Shown here one piece after another: positions 34,287-43,594 of a stretch of 64,000 nucleotides of DNA. Within the stretch, counting starts at the first letter, position 1, and each line of letters starts with the position of its first letter. The notes under the pieces are model-generated. The model ran no database searches, was not told the origin of the DNA, and saw only the letters and a program-made list of their open reading frames with translations. The position numbers and the translations under genes were made by a program. The DNA is from DATKGL01 sp035510455 (GTDB taxonomy: Bacteria > Patescibacteriota > Saccharimonadia > Saccharimonadales > UBA4665), in assembly GCA_035510455.1 (NCBI GenBank), contig DATKHB010000027.1, forward strand, positions 1 to 64,000, in the 5' to 3' direction.

Positions 34287-36785
34287 ATGAAGACCAAAAC
34301 TGATTTACTAGCAAAACTAGACACTAAACAGCTAGCAGAAGAGCTAAAAACTTCAACCGAAGGATTAACCAGTGCTGAGGCTCGAGAGCGATTAAAAACA
34401 GACGGTCCGAACGTTCTGACAACTAAAAGAAGAACAACCTCACTGCAGCTGATTGTTAAGCAATTTCGAAGCTCGCTAATTTATATGTTGCTAATCGCTG
34501 CCCTACTGTCGTTTATTCTCCATGATAATAACGACGGCATAGTAATTACAGCTATCCTTCTTATTAACACTGGCCTAGGTTTCTACCAAGAATATAAGTC
34601 CGAAAAAGCTATTGAAAAGCTCCAAAAACTAATCAGCCGGGAAGTATTAGTTAAAAGGGATGGCAAAGAAGCCCTGATTGCCGAACATTTGCTGGTTAAT
34701 GGCGATCTAGTTGTGCTTAGGGAGGGGGACATTGTCCCTGCTGATATTAGATTGTTTGGTACAGATGACTTTAGCGTTAACGAATCGCAATTGACTGGCG
34801 AATCCCAGCCGGTAATAAAAAGCGACCTAGGGCCGAACTCGATTGCTTATGCCGGTAGTACCGTTGAACAAGGGGAGGGGCATGGCTTCGTATATGCTGT
34901 TGGCGTAAACACCGAGCTAGGCAAGATCGCCCATTTATCGACTACCACTAAACGAGTTACCCAGTATGAACAATCTTTAGCATCATTCAGTTCGTTCTTG
35001 GTGAAGGTGACTTTTCTAACGCTAGTTATGGTTTTTGTTCTGAAAATTATACTGACTCATGGCCATTCCGATATATCTTCGTTAACTTTATTCATTATCG
35101 TTCTGGCAATAGCCGTAGTACCTGAAGCATTACCGGTAATCGCGACCGTGACTTTATCCAGGGGGGCGCTTAACCTTGCCAAAAAGCACGTTATTGCCAA
35201 AACCTTAACAGCCGTTGAGGACCTCGGTAATATAAATATTCTCTGCAGTGACAAGACCGGAACTTTGACTCAAAACGAGTTGACAATTACTAAACTAACT
35301 TCTGACGACCCGGAACTTTTCCAGCGGCTATCACTAGCCAGTCTAGATACTATGGACGAGAAACGAAAGAAGTTTCAAAGCTCATTCGACAAGGCCTTTA
35401 TTAAATACGCGCCTGATAGTATCAAAGACCAAGTAAGTTCATATAAAAGACAAGACGAGTTGCCTTTTGATCCGGCTGCCAGAAGGAGAAGAGTTGTTTT
35501 TTCAAATGGCGACAAAGATTACCTAGTGGAAGTTGGTTCGGTAGAAACACTACTTCTTTTAACTAAGGACCGTAATCATGAGAAGTACAGTCAAATTATA
35601 AAAAAAGATGGCAAGATAGGGCTTAGGCATCTTGGCATCGCCTACAAAGAGGTAAAGTATCATCCCAAATTTGATATTCTATCAAACGAGGACGGACTAA
35701 AGTTCGCCGGCTTTGTAGCCTTGGAGGATCCGCTCCGACCGAGCGCTAAGCACACGATTAACCTTGCCGAAAAACTTGGAGTCGTGATTAAAATTCTTTC
35801 AGGGGATAGTCGGGAAGTTACGCAGTATGTGGCCAGCGAAGTCGGTCTTATTGGGGATGACCAAATTGTTTATATTGGCGACGAAATAGAAGCCATGAGC
35901 GACAGTGAACTTAGTGAGGCTGTCCAGAAGAACAATGCATTTGCTCGATTGAAGCCCGAACAAAAATACCGAATTATTAAGTTGCTCAAACTCCAAGGAA
36001 ACGTAGTCGGTTACCAAGGTGATGGTATAAATGATGCACCGGCACTGAAATTAGCAGATGTAGCAATTGCCGTCAATAATGCCACTGACGTCGCTCAAGA
36101 TAGTGCTGACATTTTGCTCCTCAGAAATGATATTGGCGTGATCATCAATGGTATTAAATTTGGCCGGACAATCTTCTCTAACATTAATAAATATATTCGT
36201 TATACCATGATTGGTAATTTTGGTAATTTCTTTGCTTTAAGTGCCCTCTATTTGCTATCGGCTAATTTACCGCTTCTTACCATCCAGTTGCTGCTGACCA
36301 ATTTATTAGGCGATGTGCCTCTGATAACTATTTCGACCGACAACGTGGAGCTTAGTGAGCTTAATAGGCCAAGTAAATATAGCACCCGTTCACTATTATT
36401 CATTTCGATGTTCCTCGGTACATTTACAGCGCTGTTTGAGCTCTTTTTCTTCGCCATAGTAAAGAGTCAGCCTGTACCCATCGCTCAAACCAGCCTGTAC
36501 CTATATCTAACCATTATGGGACTAGTTATTATTTTATCGGTCCGCAACCGCGGGCATTTCTGGAAGGCGCCTAAGCTTTCCTCGGCTCTTAAAATTTCTT
36601 TTTGCAGCGTGGCGGTTATAACGGTTGCCATGATTTATTTTGGACCATCAAAACACCTGTTCTCATTTGCGCCTCTTTCGATAGGTATGCTAAGTATCGT
36701 GGCCGCCATGACCCTTTTATATAACATGGTCTTAGACACCATTAAAGTTTGGTTCTACAAATCAAAGATTAGTTCTATATCCTAG
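34287..36785 (+). CDS. P-type cation-transporting ATPase (closest in motifs to Mg2+/P3B-like)
   Basis: The 832-residue protein has an N-terminal cation-ATPase domain, the actuator motif LTGESQPV, phosphorylation site CSDKTGTLTQNE, nucleotide-domain motifs and the hinge GDGINDAPALKLADVAIAV, with ten predicted membrane segments. M4 reads VPEALPVIATVTLSRGA, and M6 includes NFGNFFALSAL ... LLLTNLLGDVPLITISTDNV. This layout resembles MgtA more than SERCA or heavy-metal (CPx) pumps; no CPC motif is present. Ion specificity is not certain. Confidence 0.9.
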   Translation: MKTKTDLLAKLDTKQLAEELKTSTEGLTSAEARERLKTDGPNVLTTKRRTTSLQLIVKQFRSSLIYMLLIAALLSFILHDNNDGIVITAILLINTGLGFYQEYKSEKAIEKLQKLISREVLVKRDGKEALIAEHLLVNGDLVVLREGDIVPADIRLFGTDDFSVNESQLTGESQPVIKSDLGPNSIAYAGSTVEQGEGHGFVYAVGVNTELGKIAHLSTTTKRVTQYEQSLASFSSFLVKVTFLTLVMVFVLKIILTHGHSDISSLTLFIIVLAIAVVPEALPVIATVTLSRGALNLAKKHVIAKTLTAVEDLGNINILCSDKTGTLTQNELTITKLTSDDPELFQRLSLASLDTMDEKRKKFQSSFDKAFIKYAPDSIKDQVSSYKRQDELPFDPAARRRRVVFSNGDKDYLVEVGSVETLLLLTKDRNHEKYSQIIKKDGKIGLRHLGIAYKEVKYHPKFDILSNEDGLKFAGFVALEDPLRPSAKHTINLAEKLGVVIKILSGDSREVTQYVASEVGLIGDDQIVYIGDEIEAMSDSELSEAVQKNNAFARLKPEQKYRIIKLLKLQGNVVGYQGDGINDAPALKLADVAIAVNNATDVAQDSADILLLRNDIGVIINGIKFGRTIFSNINKYIRYTMIGNFGNFFALSALYLLSANLPLLTIQLLLTNLLGDVPLITISTDNVELSELNRPSKYSTRSLLFISMFLGTFTALFELFFFAIVKSQPVPIAQTSLYLYLTIMGLVIILSVRNRGHFWKAPKLSSALKISFCSVAVITVAMIYFGPSKHLFSFAPLSIGMLSIVAAMTLLYNMVLDTIKVWFYKSKISSIS

Positions 36786-36874
36786 ACAGACAAAAGACTT
36801 TTTAAATTAGCATAGAATTCGTTAAGCTTATATTAAGTTTTCTGTAATACGATAGTATTTACTTGGCTTTAACG

Positions 36875-37687
36875 ATGAAGAAGAACAATAAATTATTACC
36901 ATTCTTATTAATAGTAGTCCTAAGCTCCGGAGCAGGCTTCCTCGGCGGTCTTATTTCTTCGCACCTAAAGGCTGATTCGGCTGATACGTTTTCGAGTATT
37001 GTGTCTCCGTCAAATACCAGCTCCTTGGCCGCCGAGTCCAATACTGACACTATAAAAAGTGACTATCAGCAGACTTCAGCGAGCGTAGTAAGCGTCTCTA
37101 CTCAAAGTACGACTTATGATCTTTTCGGAAATGCCCAAACTGAGCAGGGCGAAGGTACCGGCATGATACTTACTTCTAACGGCTATATCTTGACTAATAA
37201 GCATGTTGTCCCAGAGGGGGCTCAGAGTGTTAGTGTGACCACCGAAAACAATGCCCAATACGTGGCTACCGTTATTGCGCTTGATCCCAATAATGACTTA
37301 GCGCTTATAAAAATCAACGCTAGTAACTTAACTCCCATTAAATTGGGCGACTCTAGTCAGGAGCAGGTCGGGGACAGTGTTATTGCTATCGGGAATGCCT
37401 TAGGACAGTTTCAAAATACTCTAGACCAAGGCATTATTTCCGGCCTGAACCGCTCGATTAGCGCAGGTGATAATGGCCTAGACCAAGAATCTCTGTCCGG
37501 ATTATTGCAGACGGATGCCGCGATTAACCCAGGTAACTCTGGTGGTCCGTTGGTTGATGTCGCTTCCGACACTGTTATTGGCATAAATACGGCTATATCT
37601 AGCACCGGGCAAGATCTAGGCTTTGCTATTCCAATCGATCAAGTAAAATCTTTCATTGCTCCTTACGTATCATCAGTAAGCACCTAA
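36875..37687 (+). CDS. HtrA/DegP-like trypsin-fold serine protease without PDZ domain
   Basis: The 270-residue protein has an N-terminal signal anchor (LLPFLLIVVLSSGAGFLGGLI) and a trypsin-like protease domain with the triad His in LTNKHVV, Asp in DPNNDLALIKI and Ser in NPGNSGGPLV. HtrA proteases usually carry one or two PDZ domains. Here the protein stops right after the protease domain, so regulation by PDZ is missing. It would act at the cell surface on misfolded or secreted proteins. An upstream TTG at 36863 is in frame, but ATG 36875 gives a standard signal anchor. Confidence 0.9.
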   Translation: MKKNNKLLPFLLIVVLSSGAGFLGGLISSHLKADSADTFSSIVSPSNTSSLAAESNTDTIKSDYQQTSASVVSVSTQSTTYDLFGNAQTEQGEGTGMILTSNGYILTNKHVVPEGAQSVSVTTENNAQYVATVIALDPNNDLALIKINASNLTPIKLGDSSQEQVGDSVIAIGNALGQFQNTLDQGIISGLNRSISAGDNGLDQESLSGLLQTDAAINPGNSGGPLVDVASDTVIGINTAISSTGQDLGFAIPIDQVKSFIAPYVSSVST

Positions 37688-37736
37688 ATTATCCGAACCC
37701 ATTTAATTAGTTCTAGAACTTCTGTCAGATATTGCT

Positions 37737-37796
37737 TATAATACGATTGTTAAGGGTTAAGTCTATTTGACTAAAACTTAACTTTAAGTTTATAAT
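37737..37796 (+). promoter_or_regulatory. Promoter region of the surface-protein operon, with inverted repeat over the -35
   Basis: TTGACT (37767-37772), 18-base spacer, TATAAT (37791-37796) is the main promoter. A second TATAAT lies at 37737-37742. GTTAAGT (37756-37762) and ACTTAAC (37776-37782) form a perfect 7-bp inverted repeat flanking the -35, a good operator candidate. The leader is about 60 bases and includes a seven-G tract (37851-37857) just before the first gene. Confidence 0.6.
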
Positions 37797-37865
37797 ATGC
37801 ACAAGAATAAGTTTTCGTAAACTTAATTTCTTAATGATTAAAAATGAGGTGGGGGGGATGAGCCG

Positions 37866-38006
37866 ATGGCACTAGATTCACTTAAAATATCATCTATTAT
37901 GGGCCTTGTCTTTGGCCTAATTTCTCTTGTGGTGGCTTTCGTTGTTTTGGCAGACTCGAAGGTTGGTTTGACGGCGACAAATATTAGTTCAAGCAATTTT
38001 AATTAG
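37866..38006 (+). CDS. 46-residue single-membrane-segment peptide
   Basis: The ORF starts at ATG 37866 and ends at TAG 38004-38006. The product has a short polar start (MALDSLKIS), a hydrophobic segment (about residues 10-32, rich in Leu, Val, Phe and Gly) and a Ser/Asn/Thr tail. A GAGG followed by seven G lies upstream, with an ATG at 37858 that opens only a five-codon frame. It is first in the operon with the repeat protein 18 bases downstream. No family is recognised. A small membrane partner of the surface protein is plausible. Confidence 0.5.
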   Translation: MALDSLKISSIMGLVFGLISLVVAFVVLADSKVGLTATNISSSNFN

Positions 38007-38024
38007 ATTTTAGGAGTGTACATT

Positions 38025-39335
38025 ATGCCGGAGCATTTAGATCCTCAACGAGTCATGTTAGAAGAGCTAGCAATAGCGGGGTATACAGATCTACAGCAAC
38101 AAACAGAAACAGAGGACTTAAGCCTACCAGAACGAACAATGAGACTCCCTAGGAGGTTATCTGGGCTTAGAAGCTTTGGTGTAGCGGCTTTATCGCTGGT
38201 TTCTGTAGCCAGTTTAACCGGACGAGCTAACCCATCCGAAGGTGTAAGCCACCATTCTAAATCGTCTGTTCCTGCCGCTAGTGCCAAGCCATGGTACAGA
38301 GCGGCTGCGGGTTGTACTAGTGGGAATGACCCAGGAGTTGAATTTGAAGTGTTCGGTCTCTCATCAAGTGACGATGATATTTCGGTGGAAGTCGGCGCTC
38401 TTGGAGGTTATTTTCAAGCAGAAGGGAGCACGTTCGAAACGTTTGTTGGTTCCCTAGAGCAGTCAGGACCCCAGGAAATTGATGTTTACGCGGGTGGAAG
38501 TTTAGTGTCGCCAGGTCATAGAACGGTCTCACTGCCAAAAACTTGTCCAGTTTCGTCTTTCGTAGGCATGGCGCCTACCCCCAACGGCGAAGGCTACTGG
38601 TTGCTTAAGAACAATCCCCTTACCAGTAAAGCTGCTGATTTTAATATGGTTGAACCTTTTGGTGACGCCAAAAACAACGGCGAAATGACAAATACTCACT
38701 CTTTGTTCTATCCTCTAGTTGACATGGCGCCTACCCCCAACGGCGAAGGCTATTGGCTGGAAGCTAGCGACGGTGTGGTATCTAAATTTGGCAACGCCAA
38801 GAACTATGGTTCAGCTGGGGAGTATCTGGTTCAATCAGATTTTGTAGGCATGGCGCCTACCCCCAACGGCGAAGGCTACTGGCAAGTAACTCGCTACGGT
38901 GTGGTATCTAAATTTGGCAACGCCGAATTATATGATACACAGAAAATACCAAGCGGTACCGACGATGTTATAGGGATTGAATCTACTCCTAGCGGCGAAG
39001 GCTACTGGCTCTTTAGTTCTACGGGCGAAGTCTGGAGTGAGGGCGATGCTAAGTGGTATGGATCAATAGAAGACAGCCCTCTAGTCGACATGGCACCGAC
39101 TTCCAACGGCGAAGGCTACTGGCTGGCTACTTCAACCGGTCACATATACCAGAGAGGTGATGCAAAGTTTTATGGCTCTCCGGCTCATTCTAGGATAAAA
39201 CTCTCTGCGCCTATAGTTAGTATTAAATCTACCCCCAACGGCGAAGGCTACTGGGCCCTAGATGGCAACGGTAAAGTGTACCCATTTGGCAACGCCAAGG
39301 ATTACGGGCCAGTAACTTTAAGACCTAGAACTTAG
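38025..39335 (+). CDS. Secreted/surface protein with six G-Y-W ... F-G-[ND]-A repeats
   Basis: The 436-residue protein has a 45-residue polar N-terminus, a hydrophobic signal or anchor (SFGVAALSLVSVASL), an extracellular domain with two Cys, and six repeats of about 40 residues: MAPTPNGEGYW, then G-x-V-x-x-F-G-N-A-K-x-Y. Such repeats, probably blade-like beta sheets, are common in secreted actinobacterial proteins of unknown function. At DNA level three copies share 33 nearly identical bases (38568, 38724, 38850). AGGAG (38012-38016) lies 8 bases before ATG 38025. Likely a binding or adhesion protein, by inference. Confidence 0.65.
   Translation: MPEHLDPQRVMLEELAIAGYTDLQQQTETEDLSLPERTMRLPRRLSGLRSFGVAALSLVSVASLTGRANPSEGVSHHSKSSVPAASAKPWYRAAAGCTSGNDPGVEFEVFGLSSSDDDISVEVGALGGYFQAEGSTFETFVGSLEQSGPQEIDVYAGGSLVSPGHRTVSLPKTCPVSSFVGMAPTPNGEGYWLLKNNPLTSKAADFNMVEPFGDAKNNGEMTNTHSLFYPLVDMAPTPNGEGYWLEASDGVVSKFGNAKNYGSAGEYLVQSDFVGMAPTPNGEGYWQVTRYGVVSKFGNAELYDTQKIPSGTDDVIGIESTPSGEGYWLFSSTGEVWSEGDAKWYGSIEDSPLVDMAPTSNGEGYWLATSTGHIYQRGDAKFYGSPAHSRIKLSAPIVSIKSTPNGEGYWALDGNGKVYPFGNAKDYGPVTLRPRT
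38568..39254 (+). repeat. Coding tandem repeat, six units of the GEGYW motif
   Basis: Units begin near 38568, 38724, 38850, 38975, 39090 and 39228. Each contains GGCGAAGGCTACTGG or a one-base variant (TATTGG in unit 2). Units 1-3 also share ATGGCGCCTACCCCCAA. Spacing is 115-156 bases. Synonymous positions are conserved along with the protein, pointing to recent duplication or gene conversion. Confidence 0.85.
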
Positions 39336-39422
39336 TTCTGAATGGGATTTGAAAGTTATTTGTAGTAGTTTATAGGGTTAATTTTATTGTGCTTGAGCTT
39401 TTGGTATACTAAGCTAAAAGCT

Positions 39423-39911
39423 ATGGATGATAATAAAAAAAATGAGCCAGTGAACGGTCGTCCAAAAAATTATTGGCGTCTACACCCTAGAGTCATAACT
39501 GGAGCTATAATCATTGTGATTTTATTGGTTGGCTATATAGGCTGGCATTATGCTAACAGTCGTAAGGAGACGCCAGACCAACAGGCAATAAATTTGATTA
39601 ACAAACAACTAAAAACAACGAGCAACTCGGCAGTAGAACTGGGGCTATACCAGAGCCTAGCAACTTATTGTCAGGCCGAGAACGACCAGACCTGTACTCA
39701 TCAAGCCCTGAACAATGCTGCTAAGCTAGTCCCGAATAACATCACGACCTTAACTCAGTTTGGCGATCTGGCAATGTCTAGCGGTGACAAAACCAGTGCT
39801 CTAAAATATTATACTCAAGCGCGTAATCTAATCATGCAAACTACCGGCGGGACAAATCAAAGCTTTGCACTTGAACAGATCGAGACTAAAATTAAGCAAG
39901 CCGGGGGATAA
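39423..39911 (+). CDS. Membrane-anchored TPR-like protein
   Basis: The 162-residue protein has a cytoplasmic basic N-terminus, one membrane segment (about residues 25-43) and a helical domain resembling two tetratricopeptide repeats (ALNNAAKLVPNNITTLTQFGDLAMSSGDKTSALKYYTQARNL). TPR domains mediate protein contacts. TATACT (39405-39410) lies 12 bases before ATG. An upstream in-frame TTG/ATG region at 39387 includes the promoter and is disfavoured. The stop is followed after 2 bases by the large surface protein, so the two are coupled and may assemble together. Confidence 0.6.
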   Translation: MDDNKKNEPVNGRPKNYWRLHPRVITGAIIIVILLVGYIGWHYANSRKETPDQQAINLINKQLKTTSNSAVELGLYQSLATYCQAENDQTCTHQALNNAAKLVPNNITTLTQFGDLAMSSGDKTSALKYYTQARNLIMQTTGGTNQSFALEQIETKIKQAGG

Positions 39912-39913
39912 TA

Positions 39914-42900
39914 GTGATAGCCAGACGTCACCCCCACAGAAAAAAACTTGTTTGGTTAATATTTATCGTTGGGCTATTAGCTTTTAGTGTGGTTATAATA
40001 AGTAGCTCAAAACCTACCCGGGCAGCTTCTATTGGAGGGCTTTATAGACTACCGTTCGACATAGGCGATAGACAGCATCCAATTTACGAAGAAATTGCTG
40101 AACCCAATGCAGCACTATCTCTAAACGCACCAATAGGCTCGTATGACCTATATGCTAGTCCTGCGAATGGTGCTAAAAATATTGATTTTGAGTTTCAGCT
40201 TGATAGCTGTCCACCGGATAATACTGGCATCATAGCTGTAGAAGGTTGTGCAAAACCAGGCCAACCAACAACAATAGCGCAATTTTCTGTAGCCGATACG
40301 GTGCATGTCTATTACAGCGGTCCAATAACCCAGAGCGGCACTCTTCCTAGCTCTAGTACATACTATTCCTATGTTATACCTACGGCAGACGCTACGCCTA
40401 TCCCGGGGAGTAATTTGTATTCCGTCAAGCTTCAAGTATTTTTCCCTGAAAGCGTGACCAAAGCAGGACTAGGAGCTCTATATGCCTTTCGCATAAACAC
40501 AATTGGGACCAATACGCAGGTATTTTATAGCCAAAGTGACCAAGACCAAGGCCAGTGCGGCCCGGGCCAAGCGCCACCCTGTACGCCTATAGGCGATTCT
40601 TTTTCTGAGCAGCAACGCGGCGGCGTCCAAGGTTCTGATTCCCAAACCGAAAAAGCTGCTGAGTCCACGCTTGAAATTCCTTTTAGTGTAGCCTGCGCGG
40701 TATCGCCTGGCTATCTGGAACAACTGCAATGGTATGATGCTGACGGTTACCCCGGAGGTATACCGTGGAACCCGGATATAAACTTCGATCTGCTTGACCG
40801 AACCTCAAATAGCCCTAGGACTTCTTACACCCAATTTTATTATCCTTCTGGTGCTCCCTTCGCAACATATACTCAGAATAACCAACCGCTACCAGCAGGT
40901 GTAGTGGGTTCTAGTGACCCTCCAGAAGTTAGTAGTGCAAGTCAACCCGAGATTGGCGGCGATGAAGCTTACGGTACCGCATCTTTCAAGGCAAATCCAG
41001 GGGATGATTATCTGTGGACATGGAATAATGTTGAATTCGATAACGGCGTGCAGTTTTCTATACCAACTGATGCAGTACTCCCTGATCTTGGTTGCAGCAA
41101 AGATCATCAACCGACTCTAACCGCTACATGCACTGACAATATGATAACCGGTATAGCGAATGACCAAGACGCTCTAGGCCAAGGTGGCGGCCCTGTAACG
41201 GTCGAAGTAAAGACAACGGCTAGGGGATTAGGGGGCAATGTAGATATTGTCGGCATTGCCGCTTCTTCAAAAGATGGCTATTGGGAAGCTGATAGCGATG
41301 GACAGGTTTATGAATTTGGCAATGCGCCTGACTTTCCCGACCCAGGGGGTGTTGGCCCGACTATAGGCGGTATCAGCCCGGTACTCAGTGGTCCGAAGGT
41401 GGTTGGTATAGCTAGCACTCCCGATGGAGGAGGCTACTGGCTGGTTGACGATGCCGGTACAGTGTATCCGTTTGGCGACGCTACTAATTACGGAAGTTCG
41501 CCCTCTGGCGCTCGAACCGGTATCACTGGTATAGCAGTCACCCCCGATGGAGGAGGCTACTGGCTGGTAACAAGATACGGCGCTGTTATTCCCTTTGGCG
41601 ACGCTGGGGAGTATGAGAACGGGGTAACAAACTATGGTGGTGGTAAGGGCGAGCCTAACATTGTCGGCATTGCTGCTGATCAAAACATTGGTAAATCTAC
41701 GTCAGGGCCGAATGGTACAACTGTACCGTCAGCTTATTATGGCTACTGGTTAATAGGAAGCAATGGAACTGTTTGGGGCAAGGGAGGACCGAATGCCACC
41801 GTCAGCCAGGCGCCGTGGGAAGGCGAAAAATTGACTTCTGGTAGCGACACTGACGTTGCAATAGTTGCCGATCCAACAAGTGGCTCTAACCAACCTAATC
41901 AATATTATTATGAAGTATCATCGGAAGGGAATATATGGGTACGACCGGCGGCAGATCCAAGTTATGGTTCGCCAATATCTGATGACGAAACGGTCAGTGC
42001 TCCCATTACAAGTATGGCTGTCACGCCTGATGGGACAGGTTATTGGGAGACTGGTAATAATGGACAAATATATAACTTCGGAAGCGCTAAAGACCACGGC
42101 TGGGCAATCTCTCAGAGCATAGGCAAGACCACCACCACGGCTCCTTATACTAGTAATCCAAATTTCACATTTGATCCATCTAACTGGTTAGCTACCGGAC
42201 CGACGAGCTATGTTGTAATTGCCGAAGATGTCCCGCCGCCAAATTATACTGGCACCCCGGCCAATAATGCTACTGAGATCGTTACTTGTGGCGCTCCTTC
42301 CAACTCTGTTGGTACTGTCCATTGCAACTTAGATAACACGAACCCCGATCAATCTGCTTACGATCCCTTCACGGCTACCATGAAGATTAAATTTACCGGG
42401 CAAGGACCAATCAGCGGATCTGCGGTGTTTACTGTTACAGGTACCAGCTTAGTTTATTCTAAATCGTATCCTGGCATTACAGCAGGTAGTACCTTCAGTC
42501 CATTTAATATAACTCAAAATATAACTATCGATCCGGCAGGGACGTATACGCTGAGTGGAGTCTACACTTATAACGGTGGTAGTGCTTCATGTAGTACCTC
42601 AGTGACTGTTTATAATCAGCCATATTTGTCAGTTTCTGGCGGAGACGTGTCAGTCGGCGGTTATTTTGGTACGACTTGTACCGATAACAATGGCCCCCCC
42701 AAGCCTGGTGTGTATAGCTGGAATAATGATTCAGGAGGCTACAGCGGTGCTGGCGACCAATTCGCTGTCTATGCGCTCGGTCCTATTCGCGGATTTGCCA
42801 GCTCGGCTATTAATGACCCACCGACTGATTTATCGTTTTCCAACACTACGGACATTAGCCAGCTAGATTCCAATGGCTTAAATAATGCTACGGACGGTGG

Positions 42901-43558
42901 CGGTTTTGGCGAGGTCCCTTGTCCGACAAATTACTTCGCCTCTCCTGAGGTTTCAGCTACGCTCCCACCGAATAGCCCTGTTAATATGAGTAGCCTTATA
43001 GTTCCTAACAAAAATAAAGTATATAACTATGCCAAACCGGGTGGCCTAAATCTCACCCTAAACGCTGACGCATCCATACCGGACAGCTCTCAGGTTACAC
43101 TATATGTAACCGGGAACGTCTATATAAGGGGCAATTTGACCTATAATAGTAATGGCGGTAATGGCCACTGGACGACAGTTAGCGAGATACCAGCATTTCG
43201 GCTTTATGTATCCGGCAATATATATATAGACAGTGGCGTAACGAATTTAGAAGGTGTATACGTTGCCCAGCCGACTTCCTTAAAAGCTGCGCCCCAAGTC
43301 ACCGGCTTTATTTATGACTGCGCTACGAACGCATTTGCCCCGGTGACAACCGCTGCGTTAGGCAACTGCGACCAGTCGCTAAACATTAATGGTTCGTTCA
43401 CGGCCTATCATATTGACTTTGAAAGAGTTTCCGGAACACTCGACCACGGAAGTGCAGCCGAGTCATTTACCTACGATCCGGCTGTCTGGCTGACCACTCC
43501 AGCGTTAGCATCTCCAGGGCAATACAGTGCCGTTGAAAACTTACCCCCAATTTTGTAA
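39914..43558 (+). CDS. Very large secreted protein with GYW repeats, candidate pilus-associated adhesin
   Basis: The 1214-residue protein starts at GTG after a Gly-rich RBS (GGGGGATAATA). It has a basic n-region, a hydrophobic signal (LVWLIFIVGLLAFSVVIIS), a long beta-rich ectodomain, six divergent GYW ... FG[ND]A repeats at about residues 440-735, an Ig-like region, and a C-terminal domain with GNVYIRGNL and SGNIYIDSGVTNLEGVYVAQ. That last segment looks like a beta-helix-type domain also seen beside pilus genes. There is no second membrane anchor or LPxTG. It lies directly upstream of pilM, so display with the pilus or as host-contact adhesin is inferred. Confidence 0.6.
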   Translation: MIARRHPHRKKLVWLIFIVGLLAFSVVIISSSKPTRAASIGGLYRLPFDIGDRQHPIYEEIAEPNAALSLNAPIGSYDLYASPANGAKNIDFEFQLDSCPPDNTGIIAVEGCAKPGQPTTIAQFSVADTVHVYYSGPITQSGTLPSSSTYYSYVIPTADATPIPGSNLYSVKLQVFFPESVTKAGLGALYAFRINTIGTNTQVFYSQSDQDQGQCGPGQAPPCTPIGDSFSEQQRGGVQGSDSQTEKAAESTLEIPFSVACAVSPGYLEQLQWYDADGYPGGIPWNPDINFDLLDRTSNSPRTSYTQFYYPSGAPFATYTQNNQPLPAGVVGSSDPPEVSSASQPEIGGDEAYGTASFKANPGDDYLWTWNNVEFDNGVQFSIPTDAVLPDLGCSKDHQPTLTATCTDNMITGIANDQDALGQGGGPVTVEVKTTARGLGGNVDIVGIAASSKDGYWEADSDGQVYEFGNAPDFPDPGGVGPTIGGISPVLSGPKVVGIASTPDGGGYWLVDDAGTVYPFGDATNYGSSPSGARTGITGIAVTPDGGGYWLVTRYGAVIPFGDAGEYENGVTNYGGGKGEPNIVGIAADQNIGKSTSGPNGTTVPSAYYGYWLIGSNGTVWGKGGPNATVSQAPWEGEKLTSGSDTDVAIVADPTSGSNQPNQYYYEVSSEGNIWVRPAADPSYGSPISDDETVSAPITSMAVTPDGTGYWETGNNGQIYNFGSAKDHGWAISQSIGKTTTTAPYTSNPNFTFDPSNWLATGPTSYVVIAEDVPPPNYTGTPANNATEIVTCGAPSNSVGTVHCNLDNTNPDQSAYDPFTATMKIKFTGQGPISGSAVFTVTGTSLVYSKSYPGITAGSTFSPFNITQNITIDPAGTYTLSGVYTYNGGSASCSTSVTVYNQPYLSVSGGDVSVGGYFGTTCTDNNGPPKPGVYSWNNDSGGYSGAGDQFAVYALGPIRGFASSAINDPPTDLSFSNTTDISQLDSNGLNNATDGGGFGEVPCPTNYFASPEVSATLPPNSPVNMSSLIVPNKNKVYNYAKPGGLNLTLNADASIPDSSQVTLYVTGNVYIRGNLTYNSNGGNGHWTTVSEIPAFRLYVSGNIYIDSGVTNLEGVYVAQPTSLKAAPQVTGFIYDCATNAFAPVTTAALGNCDQSLNINGSFTAYHIDFERVSGTLDHGSAAESFTYDPAVWLTTPALASPGQYSAVENLPPIL

Positions 43559-43594
43559 CATGATTTATCTTGTAATGACTAACTACGCTTATGC

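Noticed and set aside
36840..36860. TAATACGA, similar to the start of the phage T7 promoter, also seen near 37738
   Set aside because: Only eight bases match and the rest of the T7 consensus is absent. Both are explained by AT-rich housekeeping promoter sequence.
41267..41683. 138-codon minus-strand frame inside the 1214-residue protein
   Set aside because: Antisense to the coding repeats. The repetitive look is inherited from the plus-strand gene.
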